In this document: positions 49,960 to 61,900 of the stretch, in pieces
Position numbering within the stretch: the first letter of the stretch is position 1
How the letters are laid out: each line of letters opens with the position of its first letter
From: Helopsaltes ochotensis
Taxonomy: Eukaryota > Chordata > Aves > Passeriformes > Locustellidae
DNA: 64,000 nt
Assembly: GCA_013400155.1 (NCBI GenBank)
Contig: VXBM01000016.1
Coordinates: 1,902,687 to 1,966,686 of the forward strand
Direction of reading: 5' to 3'
The notes under the pieces: model-generated
Seen by the model: the letters and a program-made list of their open reading frames with translations, nothing else
Told to the model about the DNA's origin: nothing
The model's database searches: none
Made by a program: the position numbers and the translations under genes

Positions 49960-50355
49960 CAAAAAGCCGAAAATCAGCATTGGGCACAGTCTTTTAAATG
50001 GGGGAGGTACAGGGGGAGGGTACAAATCTTCGTCCAATCAGGGACACAACAGGGAGGAGATTAGGGAGGTGCTCACAATATGATAACCAACAGGAAAGAC
50101 AATGGGAGTGAGGGGAAAGGGTCACATGGACCAATGGGGCTTCCTGGAATAGGGGAATTCCCAGGAGGAGTTTAGGCAGGTGGTTGGGACAACAAGGACT
50201 GACAGGGAACTTTCTAGACCAAAGGGCAGGGATTAGGGAGGATTGACATTTATGTAGATGGGGTAAAAGGCAGGTCTACAGAGTGAATGACAACCGGGCA
50301 AGGGTTGTCACACCACCACAGTAGCAGCCTCCTCTTTGGGTGAAAGAAGAAATGG
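49960..50355 (+). mobile_element. Probable LTR-element remnant (ERVL-like U3)
   Basis: A G-rich, A-rich segment unlike its AT-rich surroundings, with repeated GGGAGG/ATTAGGGAGG words and two CCAAT boxes (50034-50038 and 50131-50135), a style typical of avian ERV U3 regions. It ends in GCCTCCTCTTTGGGTGAAAG, resembling the U5 end of bird ERVL-type LTRs. A clear TATA box and polyadenylation signal are not seen, and no retroviral protein is encoded. The ends and family are uncertain. Confidence 0.4.
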
Positions 50356-53300
50356 CCTTAGCTTCTTCTCTGGTTTTAATATGAAGACAAATTTTAAAAC
50401 AGTAATTCAAGTACAAGAGCATGTTTAAAATTGAAAGGTGCTGGGTACGTGGAGAATGAGTGATCTTGTGAGTAGCTATTTACTGTAGGAGGTTTACTGT
50501 AATGTCTGCGAAACAGTATCCTATGCCTCCCATTTGCCAATTAAGTCATTCAGCAAAACCAAATTGATTTCCTGACTGCACTGCAAGGCTTGATCCCTGG
50601 ACAGAAATGAAAGTCCTTTTTGCAGTTCTTGAAGATTTATGAGGAAAGAAATTCATGAGGATGTCTTGAGACTTGCTGAACAAATACATAATTAGAAAGC
50701 ATTTAAGGCATTATGATATCTGCATTCTCCATAAGGAATTCAAGGAAGCTAACCAATAAAAGCAAAGAGACTGCCACAGCTCCATTTCAGTGACTTCTTA
50801 GAAAATACACATATGGAAAGCATAAGGTAAATATGCAAATACACATGTACCCTCTATCCCTTCTTGCTCTTTTACTGATTATTCAACAACTAGAATAATA
50901 GTTAAACTAGGTAATTGGATCATTGGCACCAATAGCAATTTAAAACTAATACATTCAGCTAGAACTAATGATGGAATTCCAGAGAACTGTGTATCTTTCT
51001 GTCTTCAGTGTGTGCTTTGGGATTTGAAAAACCTGTAAACTGACAAAACACTTGATAAATGATTCAACAGGAAGTGGTCTCAGTAACTCCATTAATCTTC
51101 CTTATCTGTCATCCAGCTTTCCACATATAACCTAATGAGCAAATATACTCGCTTTGCACTAGTGTATATGATAGATGGAACAGAGCAAAAGCAACTGAGG
51201 TCCTGTGTTTATTTATATATCATAAACTGTAATTGATAGATCCTTTTCTGAAAGGTTATATAGACTAATAACAATAGAAGAACTTTGTCTCCCTGTGCCT
51301 GAATAACAAAGAAGAAAGTCTTTCATAAGATTGTTAAAGGCCTCATGTTACAGGGACATCTTTTACTGTATCACAAAGTCACTGCAAACTTGTGACCACT
51401 CCCTGCAAGGAATTCCACTTTGCAGCTAGGAAACTGAAATGCTGGCGTGTCTACAGTAGGGAATAGTTAACAGTGCAGAGATTCCTGGGCTTATTATATC
51501 TATGTGATTTAGTGCAACACCTCAGTGAGAAATCATTCAGGAAAACTGAAACGGGATAGCTATTTTCATGTTGCTTTATCTCATCCAATCAACCTGCCTC
51601 CCAGAAAAAAGTTCATTTGCTTGTGCACAAGGACATTCTAGGAGCACACAAATTCTGGCAGAAAGCTTCACCACAACATATAGATATATTTATTAGGGAG
51701 AAAACAGTGACTGAGTAGGATGGCCCGTGATGGAGGTGGTAAGCTCTGTTCCCCTCAAGGAGTCTGGATACTGCCCCAGGTGTCAAAACAGAAATGTGAC
51801 AGAGCTTGACCTTGCCAACAATAGACATCAGTTTGTTGTGACAGCACACCAGTCATGAAGTCAGCCAAGGGCAGAATCTCTGTGGTTATTGTGTCCTGGC
51901 CCTTGAACTGGGACACTGGTTTCTCATTTTCTGTATGGAAAACCTGTGAAGAACAGTCTGTTGCCTGCTGCCTACCCTGTCCTTGGATGTTAGTTAGCCA
52001 CATAATAACTTTCTTTACTTTCTTCCTCATTCTCCTCTTCCTCAAACTCAATAACAAACAATTTAATTGACTTATTTACCCAACTCTTTTCTAAGATATG
52101 AAATCTATGTCTTATACCCCCTTCCATAAATTGCAGCAAGTACTATAAACCTGGAAACAAGAGGTTTTACTTTCAGTTCATATGCTGAAATGTCAGCCTA
52201 GTTCTGGTCAGTTAAAATGATAGGACTGGCTTCTAGCTAATGACTAGACAATACCGTACAAGTTGTGCTCTGACTGTGCTGGAGGCAGTAAGAACCCCCC
52301 CATCTAAGGCAGATTTCCATGAAATATTTCCTTGTTTGAGCTACAAAAGAATATTGCTTATGTTACATTTTAAAGAAATGTGATGCACTGTTGTTACTTC
52401 CTGGTGCCCCCTAGCCAGTTCCACAGGGAGTATTGTACAAGGGATTGCTGACAAATTCTCTCTTCAAAAGCCTACAGGTGAGATTTTTGAAAGATGGGAC
52501 CTACAGTCCCATATTCAGTACCAATTTTTAAATTCACATCTAGGCAAGGAACATGATAATCATAAATGAGAGTTAAGCTCCTAGCCACTTTCCTATAGGC
52601 TCCAGTATGCCTTGTAAGTATGTGCCTACATTATCCTCAGTCACTCCTTTCCTTAACCTACATCTTTGTCTGCACGTAGAAATCCCCATTCTGTTCCAGA
52701 ACATCCTTGAAGATGTTTCAGCATTATTACAGAAATTAGAAAAATTTTCTTGAAAAAGGCAGCTCATTATACTCTCTTTGCCCTTCTTTTTCTGCTTTTT
52801 AATTATTTTTTCCTCATTACACCAATTGTACATAGAGAATTTCAGCTATTATACACACTGTAGCCTAATTATGGAAAATGAACTGATTTCCTCAAGAAAA
52901 CCATGTCCGAGTGACATCATAGCACCAATATATTTGGCATCATGCAAGGACATTCATCTATCGAAATAAAGCTGTGCACAATAAGAAATAGTTTTGGAAT
53001 GTGTTGTATTCTCTCTCCTTAGATTAACACAGTGACTTGGGCTCACCTTTAAAAAAATAGCATGGAGACATTACAGAGCTGAGTTTATTAGCCTGAAAAG
53101 AGGTGCTCAGGAGAATTGAATTTTCTGCTACGTGTTCATTTCCTTGCGCTGGGCAGGCACCTTGCATTGCCTCGGGGCTGTCTGTGCCCCTGGGACAGAA
53201 GCATTGTCCTCTGTGCTGTGCCACCCTCTGCAGTTACACCCCGTGTCTGTCATCAATAGACCAGCAAGTGCTGGGGTCCACAAAAATTCTTTGTAGCTGA

Positions 53301-55179
53301 AGTATTGTGACTTCTGAAGTTTCCACGCTGATAAGGAAAGATATCAAGTACAGCCCAAATAAAAGATATTTTGTCTGATGAGAATATGACTGGACCCTTT
53401 TCATATAACTTTAGTCATTCAGTAGAGAATATTTTCAGCTGAGAAAAGGTAAAGAGTCATCTACCATATTGGTATGTCAGGTTAAAGTAAGTACAATCTT
53501 ATCAACCTTTCAGTGTTGTTAGGATCAGAGCATAATTCATCCATATATCCTCATGTATATCCCTTACTATCTTTTATTTAAATAAGCCTTGTCTCAGTCT
53601 GCATTCTCTATGCAGGAAAATTACTTTAGACCCCCTTACTGCTTTATTCTTTCTGTGGGAAGCAGTGATTCAACTTTAATTTTTAAAATTACTTAAGAGT
53701 AAGACCTGTAAATAAGATGCTTTCAAATCTGTGTTCTTCTCTCACTGAAGTCATAAGACTGTCACCCAGACAACTGGGTGGCAAAGCTGGTTTGTTTCCT
53801 GCCGAATCTGACAACATTTCCTGTACATAACCTGTATAGAAATATGACTTATAATATCATGAGCAACTTTGAATACTTCTTTTCATTGGTGGTAACCCCT
53901 GGGTTTTCATCAGCAGGAGAGATTATATCCATTTACATCTAATATTAATTCAAATTCACAGTCACAGATATAAGATCACTGAAAGTTTTAGAATAGAGAG
54001 GTTGCACAAAAGCATTATTTTTAACACTCATTCAGTGCTAACTTTTGGGAAGGGGAAGAACAAATCTCTTGCATTTTAGTTACTGCACACAGGAAGTAAC
54101 ACATATATATAGTTTTAAATATATCCCCAAATCATAAAATCAAGGAGCAAAATAGGTTGGCCTTTCCCTGGTAGGTTCTCTCCGAGCCATTGTGGGTACC
54201 CATGCTACAATTGCAAAGTTATTCCCACAATGATGAGAGTGAGATTTTTTTTTAAGTGGCAATTTCTAGGTAACTGCCTAGCATCTGGGACCTGCAGCTC
54301 AAAAAGCTGTTGAAAATTATTGTTGATAAAGTCATGAGAAGTAGCAATACAGCAAAGGACAGAAAAATCCAAGATCCTCCCTAAGCGCTTCAGGCCCTTC
54401 TGAGCCGTGATCAGTTGTTGCCCTTCTCTGGGCTGACAAACACCCCTTTTGAGTTGCCCGGCCATGCCCTGTGCCCTTATTTTACAACAGCAGGCACACT
54501 CATCACCAAGTGTATGGTTTCATGTGAAACCACAGGAAATGGTGGTTTCAGCTATTTTAAGCCTAAAAGTGGGCAGTATTTTACAGCTGGTTTGATTTCA
54601 AGAGAACCACAGCAGGTAAAAAAAGCTTTTTAACCTTCAGGGTTGTACCTTAAGCTAAAATATCACAAGCCACATGAAGAGCTCCAGATTCATGATTGAT
54701 AATAATTCCCACATTTTTGGCAGCTAATTTGAGATTTATTAGTACCCAAGTTGGGAATTACTGACCTTGGCAAAACAAAAATTTTGTTAATTCAGTCACG
54801 GCTACATTTCACATATTTTATTTGGCATTCTGCCATAGGCTGCAGCAGATGAAAGGGCAAAATCTGGAAGCGAAAGGAAGGCAGTAATTCACTAGTTAAC
54901 TGAAACTTGTTTCGAATTTAGTAGTTTCGTTCTGGGGCCCTCTAGCCTGAAATTTTTCTACACTCAAAGCTGGAGGGGGCTTTAGAAGGCCGTAGGATTT
55001 GTTGCCAAAAGTTTGCACAGACGACTCTTGGTGAATTGGTGACTTCAGAGCTCGGATGGAGGTTTGGAGCCCAAGGCGAGCTCCTGCCTCTACACAGGCT
55101 CAACAAACCTGATCAAAACCTTCCCGTTTTTTAAATTCTGCAGTGGCAGGCTAGGGAAAGGGGACGAGGACAAGGGCAG
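50356..55179. other. Intergenic, no gene recognised
   Basis: AT-rich DNA with short open frames only, and a modest GC rise at 53130-53250. GC increases again from about 54950 into the next island. No repeat family was recognised. Confidence 0.55.
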
Positions 55180-55460
55180 TGCAGCAAAAAGGAAGCTCGT
55201 TCCAGAAGATCGCCCAGGGCGTTCAGTCCCAGCGCGGCAGTCCCGGCCGGCCGCTGCTCCAGCCGGAGCTGTGGCTCCCGCCGTGCCCGCGAAGCGCAGC
55301 CACGGGCAGCCGGCGCCTGCTGGCGTTCCTGGCGGGCGGGACAGCGCTGCGACCCGGCCGATCCAGCGGCTGCCGAGCTTCGCCAGGAGCCCCGGGGGCT
55401 CCGGGACTGCCCCAGGCCAGGAGCGGCGGGAGCCCCGCCCCGGCCCAGCAGAGCGGAGCA

Positions 55461-55480
55461 GGGCAGGGCAGGGCAGGGCA
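55461..55480 (+). other. Potential G-quadruplex, (GGGCA)4
   Basis: Four GGG runs separated by CA loops on the + strand, fitting the canonical G3 N1-7 pattern with very short loops. It lies 50 bp before the ATG of the candidate first exon. Confidence 0.85.
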
Positions 55481-55510
55481 GGCTGTGCCTCCCAGGGGCG
55501 GGCTGAGAGC

Positions 55511-55597
55511 ATGGGGAGTGACCGTCGGGGGAAAGCGCCGGCTGGTCCTGGCAGCGAGGCACAAAGAAACTTTGGACACCTTCAGTACCACGCAAAG
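55511..55597 (+). other. Candidate first coding exon of an unidentified plus-strand gene
   Basis: An ATG at 55511 in a strong context (A at -3, G at +4) opens exactly 29 codons in phase 0, MGSDRRGKAP through LQYHAK, ending CAAAG|GTGAGTG at 55597|55598. The peptide is short and basic and matches no family recognised. Two other plus frames are also open here, so the reading frame is uncertain and the exon may be non-coding. No partner exon was identified to the right within the window. Confidence 0.3.
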
Positions 55598-57774
55598 GTG
55601 AGTGATTCCAACTCTTCTGTAAGAGGAAGGAGGATGCTGTGGGTGCTTTTTCATGTTCTGAAGAGTGTAATGTTAATCTGACTTTTTTTCACCGATGCAA
55701 TCCCAGAAGTGTTGCTCAGATAAAAACCCTGTACTAACTTGCTAAGAATGATTTGCAAGTTGCCGTTATGAGGCGTGAGGTGAGATATGAAGAGGGAAAA
55801 ATTGTTTCTGCCAAGCTGCAGCAGTGTCCCAGGTGCTCAGGTGTGCTTCTTTTCACCCTGAGCATGGTAGGAACATGAGAGGAAAGAGGATGTCAGTAAA
55901 GGCAGGTGGTAGGACTTCTACCAAACTGGTTTTATGGAGCAGTTTGTCTGTGGCAGAGTTTGGTGCAGTTCTACTAGTTGAAAATAGAGTTGCTGATGGT
56001 CTCTTTTGGATGCTTTTGCTCTATTAACATTTGGGACTGGCTTAAAGGCCAGTACAACACTTGCTAGCAGTCATGAGTAGCCAGCTTCTAGGTGTAATGT
56101 GTGTACTCTGGGTTTGGGGGGAGTGGGGAGAAGAGGCTTCCAGGCCTTCTGAGACCACTTATTAGATTAACATAGGCTGCTGCCGGGAAAAAAAAACAAC
56201 AGATAAGGGTCCTGCCTGCTGCCTTCAGCTTTATAAACTTCTTTGTAGGTCTTACAGAATGAGGTAGGGTCCCACTTGCATTGCAGTTCTGAGGATGACT
56301 CTCCAAAGTGCAGTACTAAGGTGTAAAACTGTGGGTTTGTGTATGCAGGTTGCTTCCTCTTAGTGGTGGGAACTGAGGCCTGACTGGGTAAGTGTTTGAG
56401 CCTGGGATGCCGCTGATCATAGCCATCTCCTTTAAAGAACCTCACACCTTAAATCTTAGTGCTCTCTGTCATCTTCCATTTTCTTTCCCAAGATCCATTT
56501 AACCTAAATTACAGTAAGGATTTTGAGTAATTCTTTTGTCTGTGCTTGGTTGTATAAGGACTGACTTTGACATGTGTTGCATGTTTAAAAGCAAGATACT
56601 ACCTATCTGCAAAAATGCACCTGTCTGCATAAACACCTGTGTTCTTGGCTTTTCTCTAAAAAATACTTTTCTCTTAAAAAAACTTGTCTGTAGTGCTGTG
56701 GTTAGGGTAATTAACTGCATTTCTGGGACTCCCTACTTGTTTGAAGCTTGGGAACTCTAATTGCTTAGGACTTCATGGGCTCAAATCCTTTCAAGTGACT
56801 TGAAATACCCAACTTTGGATGTGTGGTTTTGAAATTAGGATTTGGCTTCTTAAAAGCCATGATATCCTGAGATATGCTGTTACTTTATTCCTGCACAGAG
56901 AATTTTAAAATCTTGCTTTGATGCTTTTGTCCAAGGACCTTACCAACTTCCACTGAAACTAGTGAAAATCATTCTGTTAATCTCAGTGGTAGCTGGCTTA
57001 GCTCTTCTGGCTTGTAAAGGCACTCAAGAGGATTATCACTGTAGAGACTATGGCATATTGTAGCTGTAAAAGTCTCATTTCAGGCACAAAACATTTTGGG
57101 TCTCCACACTGGGTACCACCTTAGATAAAAGTTGTTTGGTCTTTCCCATGGTGGGAACACCATGCTCTCTTCCAGCAAAGGTGGAGTTTATTGCAGCAAA
57201 GGAGTATTTGTTTGGAGGATTTTCAGTTCCCTCAGTGAGGGAAGCAAGAAAATAGGTCCTTGTGTGTTTTCTCATGCAATCTTGAAATCACACTAAAGAA
57301 ATTCAATTTGCATTAAGATATCTTCCCCTGCATTAATTTTTTTTGCATTCTGGTCCTGAAAGTTTCACTACTGTCTGAAACTCCTAATATCCACATGGGT
57401 CAACCTTACTGGAGAAGAAACATGCATATGTGACTTTTTTCACCATCTTAGTGAAATTAATGAAATTAGACTTCATTGAAATTGATCACTAACATGAACA
57501 AAGACATGAATGCTTTAGGGGGAGAGGTAGAGAAAAAGTTTGAGGTGCATCTCTGAGAGGATGAAGGTGATTCTGGTTGAAGGAACAAAATCCACTGGAC
57601 TCCAGTTTCTCTGCCAGGTGAACCTGTCTGTGGCCTTTGCCACCTGCAGGGCAAGTGCAGATGAATCTCACAGGTGTTATGTGATGTGATGCAGTTGAAC
57701 TAAGGGTCTCAGCAGGAGGTTCATGGACATGAGTCAAGGCCTTGTTACTGAAATAATTTGAAGTAGTGCCCTGT

Positions 57775-57935
57775 TCACGGCTGTTCTTCTATTTCTAGTT
57801 TGGTAAGCACTTCTCCAGTGTCTGTCCCCAGTGCGCTGCTGCTCTGCATGACTCCAACACAAGCACCACTGCCTTTGGTTTCCAGAGCTCTGGGTGCTGC
57901 TTCCTCCATGTCAGCAGTCTCTGCCTTCAACATTG
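57775..57935 (-). other. Possible terminal exon-like segment, unidentified
   Basis: On the minus strand CCATTTACCTCTATTTACAG is a good acceptor ending at 57936. The frame that follows starts at ATG after two bases and runs 52 codons to TGA at 57777-57775. It is acidic (MLKAETADMEEAAPRALETK at the start, KLEIEEQP at the end). No family was recognised. The nearest minus-strand AATAAA is about 590 bp downstream, near 57186. The frame is also open upstream of the acceptor, so it may be chance. Confidence 0.12.
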
Positions 57936-58850
57936 CTGTAAATAGAGGTAAATGGCTAATCCAACTTGGGTTATTTCCAACCAGGAAATAATATTTTTGT
58001 CTTCCGAGTATAATCACCCAAAATGTGGTGTCTCCACAGGGCCTGGAGACCACCATAAGTCAGTTGGTGCTTTGGCTGAAGTATCAGTATTAAAAGGATG
58101 GGTCTAAAGCTTTGGAGGTGTGTGAAGTGGTGGGAATTAGTGGAAAGGTTTGCATCTTTCTAGAAGCCAGTCCGTTCACTGGCAAGAAAGAAGATACAGG
58201 GCTGTATTTGGGGGCTGACACCGTGGCTTTGACGAAAAGTGGAAAAGGCTCTGGTGTGGTGTAGTTTTCTCACCTCAGTTTTTTAGGTAGTCAAGCCTCT
58301 GCTCTGAAGGAAAAATGGACAGTAGGGCTGGCATAGCCTAGCTAGCTCCTAGTGACTTGAAACCAACCAAACAAAAAAGCCTCAGCAAACCCTTTTCTTC
58401 GAGGAGATATGTTACATAAATTGCAAATTTTAAAATAATAATGTTTGCTGTGCTGGTATTTGATCTTGCAGAATCTGTGTGATTGTATCTCATCATGACC
58501 TTGCTGCTGGAGAAATTGGAGGCAAAGTCAGTTGGCTTCTATAAAATTGATGGTGTGTTTAAAGATGGGCAGTATTTATGAACTGTATTTATTGGACTAA
58601 ATCCATGTGTGGGCTGTTCCTTATGTTACAGCATCTGTAAAATGGAAAGATCTCCCTTTCTTTTGAAACTTGAAGCAAGTTAACTTGTAAATTTTGACTT
58701 ATACCCTAGATGTTTTGATGGATGGTGGTATTTAAACATCAAGCTTCTTAGATACATAAAGTAAAATGTGGCAGAAAACAGGTGTAATTGTAACGCTTTC
58801 TATGAATCATCCCTAGTCTGAGACTGCCCTCTCTTGGAGGCCATCGGTTG

Positions 58851-58915
58851 CTTTTACTTTTTTTTTTCCTTCTCTTTCTCTCTTCTTTTTTTTTTTTTTT
58901 TTTTTCTTTCCACCT
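58851..58915. repeat. Pyrimidine-rich low-complexity tract
   Basis: Mixed T and C with T runs of 11 and 21 bases. Lysine-rich minus-strand frames here come from this composition. Confidence 0.95.
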
Positions 58916-61900
58916 TGGTTCTCCTTCTGGAGAAATCACTAGAAAGTTTCAAAATAATTTAAGCTACTTGCTGCTATATTCACCCCGGGATAGACCATTG
59001 TCTTCTAGGTTTTGAGGTTTTTTCTTTAATTAATTTTTCTCTTCCTTTAGAAACAAGGGAAACTTGATGGAAGATTAGAAATAAATCAACCTTTTGAAGC
59101 ATTTGTTTTGAATCTAGCAAGGATAGAGTTCCAAGGAATCAAAGGGATGTAGATGACCAAACCTTGCTGCACTTTGGTAGGGATTTCAATGTCATAGCGT
59201 GTCAATGCCATAGAAATCTTACTCTGTGTCAGTATGCAGTGTCCTAAATCTTCTAACTGATCACGTATGATGATTTTGAATTGCATTCTACTTAAATGTT
59301 TCAAGTAACATCATTTTAGTAATATGACTAGTGAAGCAAAAAGGTATAAGGACTAAAAGTTTTCTTTAACTAAAATAATGCTGAAATATTTGTTTAAATT
59401 TAGCTAGGTTGACAAATTTGTCTAGACCTGTTTATCCAGCCTTATTCTGGTGCCTAAAGAAAAAAACCCACAAAACTGTCAAGATTTAAAAAAAAAAGAT
59501 TTTCCCAAGTGATTTGACATGACACAAACTTGGTGTGGATGAAAACACTCTGCTATCCTGCTGTTAAAGTCTGACTTGACAAATGTTGGTGAGTAGCTTA
59601 TTATTTCTTTTAGGGAGAAGACAAATTTGAATGTTTCTTCTGGCCTAGGAGCAAATCCATTTTACTTTACTACAATACTCCCCTGAAGCCTGATTTTTAC
59701 CTAATTTCATGGGATATCCTGAGGCCAGAGGAGAGTTTCTTGATGTTCTGATCCATGTTCCTAACCAAACTAACATGTCCTTGACATTGAGAGTAAACCA
59801 ACAGGCAGAAGATAGTCAGACTTGTAGGAGGGCAGCGACTCAGACAGGGCTGAAGGCAGCTCAAGGAGGCCACAACAACTCCAATTGTTTTTAATTCACT
59901 TGTGTTCAGGGCAATGTTCTCAGAGAGAGCCCACCTGCTTTCAGGTTGAAGACTTCAAGGGGGCAAATTAGTTTTTTGGTTTGTCTGTGGTCACATTATT
60001 GGGCATTCACAATAAAATACTGGAAACTTGGGATTACCCCAGACCTCGTGTCTTCACTGAACAAAGGTCCACTCAAGCCTTTAGCTGTCACATATTCCCG
60101 ACTGTGTTCTTCAGCTCACTGGGTTGGTGTGTGTTCTTGGTTTTGCTACAGCAATTGCAATGGAGAAAATGCTTTATCTTTTCCCAGGAGAAAAAGGAAA
60201 TTAATTGATTAACACTTGCTGGCTCACCAAGATCACAGCAGCCTTCAGAGATATCCAGCTTAAAAAAGAGTTTTCTGAATGTCTGTCTCTGTGAAGACAA
60301 ACTTTTCAAGGATGAAATAAGTTATCTTCTGTCTTCTCTCTGTGTAATTAACAATTTCTCTGTCTATTAAGACAAGGAAATGCCCGATTTTTTTTTTCTT
60401 TTACCTCCACAAGTGGATATCTGAGAATGTTCTCCCATGGTGGTGAGAGCATGTTCCTTCCAGAGCCTGTAGAGGGTGGAAAATTACTTTAGCCTCAAAC
60501 CTTTATTCAGAGGTAATGAATAAGTAGCCATTCTAATAGCATGAGTTTTAAGAGCATACTTCCCTAAGATGCTTTAAACTTTCAGCTATGGTGGAACAAA
60601 ACTTTTTTTAGTTGTTCTCCTGAACCCTGGCTAACATCAAAATTGGAACAAGTGCTGTTCTGATTGGATAAAATCTAGAATAGCTGGTGGAAAACTTGGC
60701 TTGGTCTTTGAATTTATGTGGGCTTCAGTTGCTTATACCCACCATGATATTTCAGCATAGGAAATAGAAATAAGTAGCCAGTCAGTTTTTGGTAGCATTT
60801 AACACATCTCACTGCATTTTGAAGATTAGGATACCTTGTAATGATTTATATAGAGGTATCTTGTGTTTTTCTGATGTTTCCAGATCTGGGGCTTGTGGCT
60901 TCTAACCAGTGAGCTCTCAGCATGTTTCATGTGAGACAAGTATTTAAACTTTTTCTCTTGTCTCCCTTTCTTGCTGGAGAGGAAAATCACCAACGCAGGA
61001 AGACCAGGGTGTGTTTTAGCTCCCTCTGCGCTGTGTGCTGGGGCTGATACAGTTGCATCGAAGTCCTTTTTCCTTGAATGCCTTCTTCAGCTTGGGGATA
61101 AGGAGTAGGATGGAGAGGACAAGAAGGTAGCAGCCTAGTAGGGAGAGCAGCAGGGAAAAATTGCTCCAGGAGACACAGCAGAGGACAGTATTGTGCCTTA
61201 TTCCCTTTGGTAGTAGAGGGACAACACATAGGTGCTTTTGACCTTCTGAAAGGCAATGGCCTTTCATTCTCCTGAATGGAGAATGGTGATAGAAGAGAGC
61301 GTTTTACAGGATTGGAAGGTAGTTCAGTTGGAGGGCAGACTCCTGTGAAATGTCCTCCTTGGCATCACTGCCTCAGGGCTTGTGCAGAAGATTTCTGCTG
61401 TGATTTGAGACTGCAGGGTTCCCTGTTCGAGAGGGCAAGTCAGGGAGAGGCAGTATCAGTGCAAAGACTGTTTTTTTATAAAACCAGAAAGAGGCAGGTC
61501 AGGAGAGGGATTTGAGTGGGGCACAGCTGCAGATTGTGCTGTGAGATAAAATGTGACACCTCGTTTCCTACACAGCTCCTGGTATCTAATGGTGTGGCTT
61601 ACTCTGGCTGAAGTCTGTCCCTCTATAAGGTTTTCTTTCCTTTTCCTACATCTTGTCAGGACCCTTACAAGAACCTAAGGTTTTGAGGTCTAAGAGCCTA
61701 AGAGCCTGAGGTCTCTGTCAATTTGGGATTGGAACTGGGCGGATATTTATTTTAAAAGGGAAAATAAACCCCAAAGCCTCTCTGGCAAGAGAGGCAAGAA
61801 AGACAGCAGAAATTACCGAATAATCTGCTTCTACCTCAAAGATGTAGTAAGATTATTTTTCTTAACAACAGCATTTTTTTCTTTTTTCTTTTTTTTTTTA

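Larger units (their letters stand above)
55180..55600. promoter_or_regulatory. Orphan CpG island with a strong downstream splice donor
   Basis: A compact GC- and CpG-rich block with GC boxes, a four-run G tract at 55461-55480 and an excellent plus-strand splice donor at its right edge. This arrangement (island, then AAG|GTGAGT) is what a vertebrate promoter and first exon look like. Transcription would be rightward, opposite to RHOQ. The 205-codon open frame across it (55064-55681) is GC-driven and runs past the donor, so it is not a good gene model. Confidence 0.65.

Noticed and set aside
55064..55681. 205-codon plus-strand open frame across the CpG island
   Set aside because: Its length is explained by high GC (few stop codons), other frames are equally open, and it runs through a consensus splice donor. 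Only the short donor-terminated part is kept as a candidate exon.
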